Part shown: one piece after another, positions 63,258-64,000 of the stretch
Position numbering within the stretch: the first letter of the stretch is position 1
Layout: every line of letters begins with the position of its first letter
Source of the DNA: Gramella jeungdoensis
GTDB lineage: Bacteria > Bacteroidota > Bacteroidia > Flavobacteriales > Flavobacteriaceae
NCBI RefSeq assembly: GCF_023805255.1
Contig: NZ_JAMSCK010000004.1
Span: 434,001-498,000, forward strand
Direction of reading: 5' to 3'
DNA length: 64,000 bases
Position numbers and translations under genes: made by a program
The notes under the pieces: generated by a model
Told to the model about the DNA's origin: nothing
The model's input: the letters and a program-made list of their open reading frames with translations, nothing else
Databases searched by the model: none

Positions 63258-64000
63258 CTATGGTTTTAAAAATTGATAGGTCTTTTTCGCATTCAGATAA
63301 AATATTTTCTCAACAACCTTTTCGGGTAGATTGAGTCCCTGAAATTCCCCTTTAAATTCAGGAGCGGTTAAAGTCTGAGAGGTGGCGAAGAAATCATAGT
63401 GAAAATTCCATAAGCGTTCGAATTTCTCTGCTATTTCTTCTGCCGGGATAGTTCCATCATCTATTACATCAGTTCCATAAATAATCCTATCCTGATATTC
63501 TATACAGAAATCACGAACATCTTTCCAGTTATCTTTGGCTTGAATTTGCAAATGGCAGACTCTTTCCGCTACATCAGTTAATGTATTTGGAAATCGATCC
63601 AGACGTTTGGCTACTTCCTGAATACTCCATTCCATACTAAAAAGATGCAGACCTACATATGTGAGTTTAGGAAACTTTTCAAGCATATTGTCGCGTGCCT
63701 CCATCTGTTCTTCGTAGGAAGGATATTGCTTTTGAAGATACATATGATATTCAGGATGTTCTCTAAAGTAATTACGGTCTGAATCAACGGTCATTTCTTC
63801 TAAGGGTAACCAGCAATTCCTTGGTTCTCCCTGATGACCAATAAGCATGATTTTATTATCCTGAAGATATTCGAAAATTGGATTAAAAATGGGATCATCA
63901 ATCATTACAAAACTGCCATCCTCATGGTGATAGTCAAAGCCTAAATCTTTCCATATTTTAACACCCACTGCGCCATTATTTAATCCACGTTTTATTTGGG
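63258..64000 (-). CDS. Amidohydrolase-2-type TIM-barrel hydrolase, cut by the edge
   Basis: The frame is open from the right edge, so the N-terminus lies outside the window; the GTG at 63968 is internal. The visible ~245 residues show the amidohydrolase-2 pattern: MLIGHQGEP (His), VGLHLFSMEWSIQE, then IIYGTDVIDDGTI with the last metal-binding Asp. Such enzymes are decarboxylases or lactone hydrolases. It starts 20 bp upstream of the GH109 gene in the same direction, so they are likely one operon. Confidence 0.85.
   Translation of the reverse strand, partial: QIKRGLNNGAVGVKIWKDLGFDYHHEDGSFVMIDDPIFNPIFEYLQDNKIMLIGHQGEPRNCWLPLEEMTVDSDRNYFREHPEYHMYLQKQYPSYEEQMEARDNMLEKFPKLTYVGLHLFSMEWSIQEVAKRLDRFPNTLTDVAERVCHLQIQAKDNWKDVRDFCIEYQDRIIYGTDVIDDGTIPAEEIAEKFERLWNFHYDFFATSQTLTAPEFKGEFQGLNLPEKVVEKIFYLNAKKTYQFLKP

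Noticed and set aside
1-64000. CRISPR arrays, rRNA, tRNA and insertion sequences
   Set aside because: No regular spacer-repeat array, no rRNA or tRNA pattern and no transposase reading frame was seen.

Overview
The window looks like a Bacteroidota chromosome, most likely Flavobacteriaceae (of the Gramella/Christiangramia, Salegentibacter or Zunongwangia kind). Reasons: AT-rich DNA, SusC/SusD-type nutrient uptake genes, small flavobacterial secreted proteins, a CTnDOT-style RteC/Tra/BfmA mobile element, promoter-like TAnnTTTG elements in place of TATAAT, and weak or absent Shine-Dalgarno sequences. No rRNA, tRNA, CRISPR array, transposase or integrase was seen. The species is inference.

Layout. 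1-2 kb: the end of an amidohydrolase, an ECF sigma factor and a small membrane protein. 2-8.5 kb: a leftward, probably defensive island with two unknown small proteins, a DUF4365-type putative nuclease, an OLD-like ATPase/TOPRIM nuclease and an XRE regulator. Copies of a ~130-bp dyad-rich repeat follow the two large genes immediately, and a third copy lies at 41.6 kb. 8.5-9.1 kb: a non-coding stretch full of RNA-like hairpins, including a ~105-nt nested hairpin that may be a 6S-type RNA. 9.2-17 kb: SusC, SusD, an M16 zinc peptidase and a small secreted two-cysteine protein, suggesting peptide or protein uptake. 17-21 kb: a STAS-like/AraC pair divergent from an unusual alpha-oxoamine synthase fused to a GNAT-like domain.

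21-40 kb: an integrative/conjugative element core. It has RteC, an Xis-like HTH protein, a replication protein and a DnaC-like loader next to DnaA boxes, then a type IV secretion operon (TraE/F-like, TraG, TraI, TraJ, TraK, TraM, TraN). After these come HipBA, a coupling ATPase, a relaxase, BfmA, RadC-like JAB protein, SSB and a tandem SRAP pair. No integrase and no ends are visible, so it is either incomplete or its integrase is elsewhere.

40-47 kb: an AraC/DHFR-like cassette with the third repeat, a TRIC channel, a K+/H+ antiporter, a decayed DUF2652 copy and small genes. 47-57 kb: a stress-type cluster (DUF2652, pirin, DsbA-like, DoxX, two YceI, VOC) divergent from a Crp/Fnr regulator, followed by UspA, an unusual AGCS symporter, an NAD(P)-binding protein and a TetR regulator. 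Three sites of the form KTGAC-N4-ATCAM lie upstream of these units. Two of them sit exactly 33 bp from a TAnnTTTG element, which suggests direct Crp/Fnr control. 57-64 kb: YegP, a TonB-dependent-receptor-like barrel, an L-threonine-dehydrogenase-like epimerase, a GH109-type oxidoreductase and a second, edge-truncated amidohydrolase.
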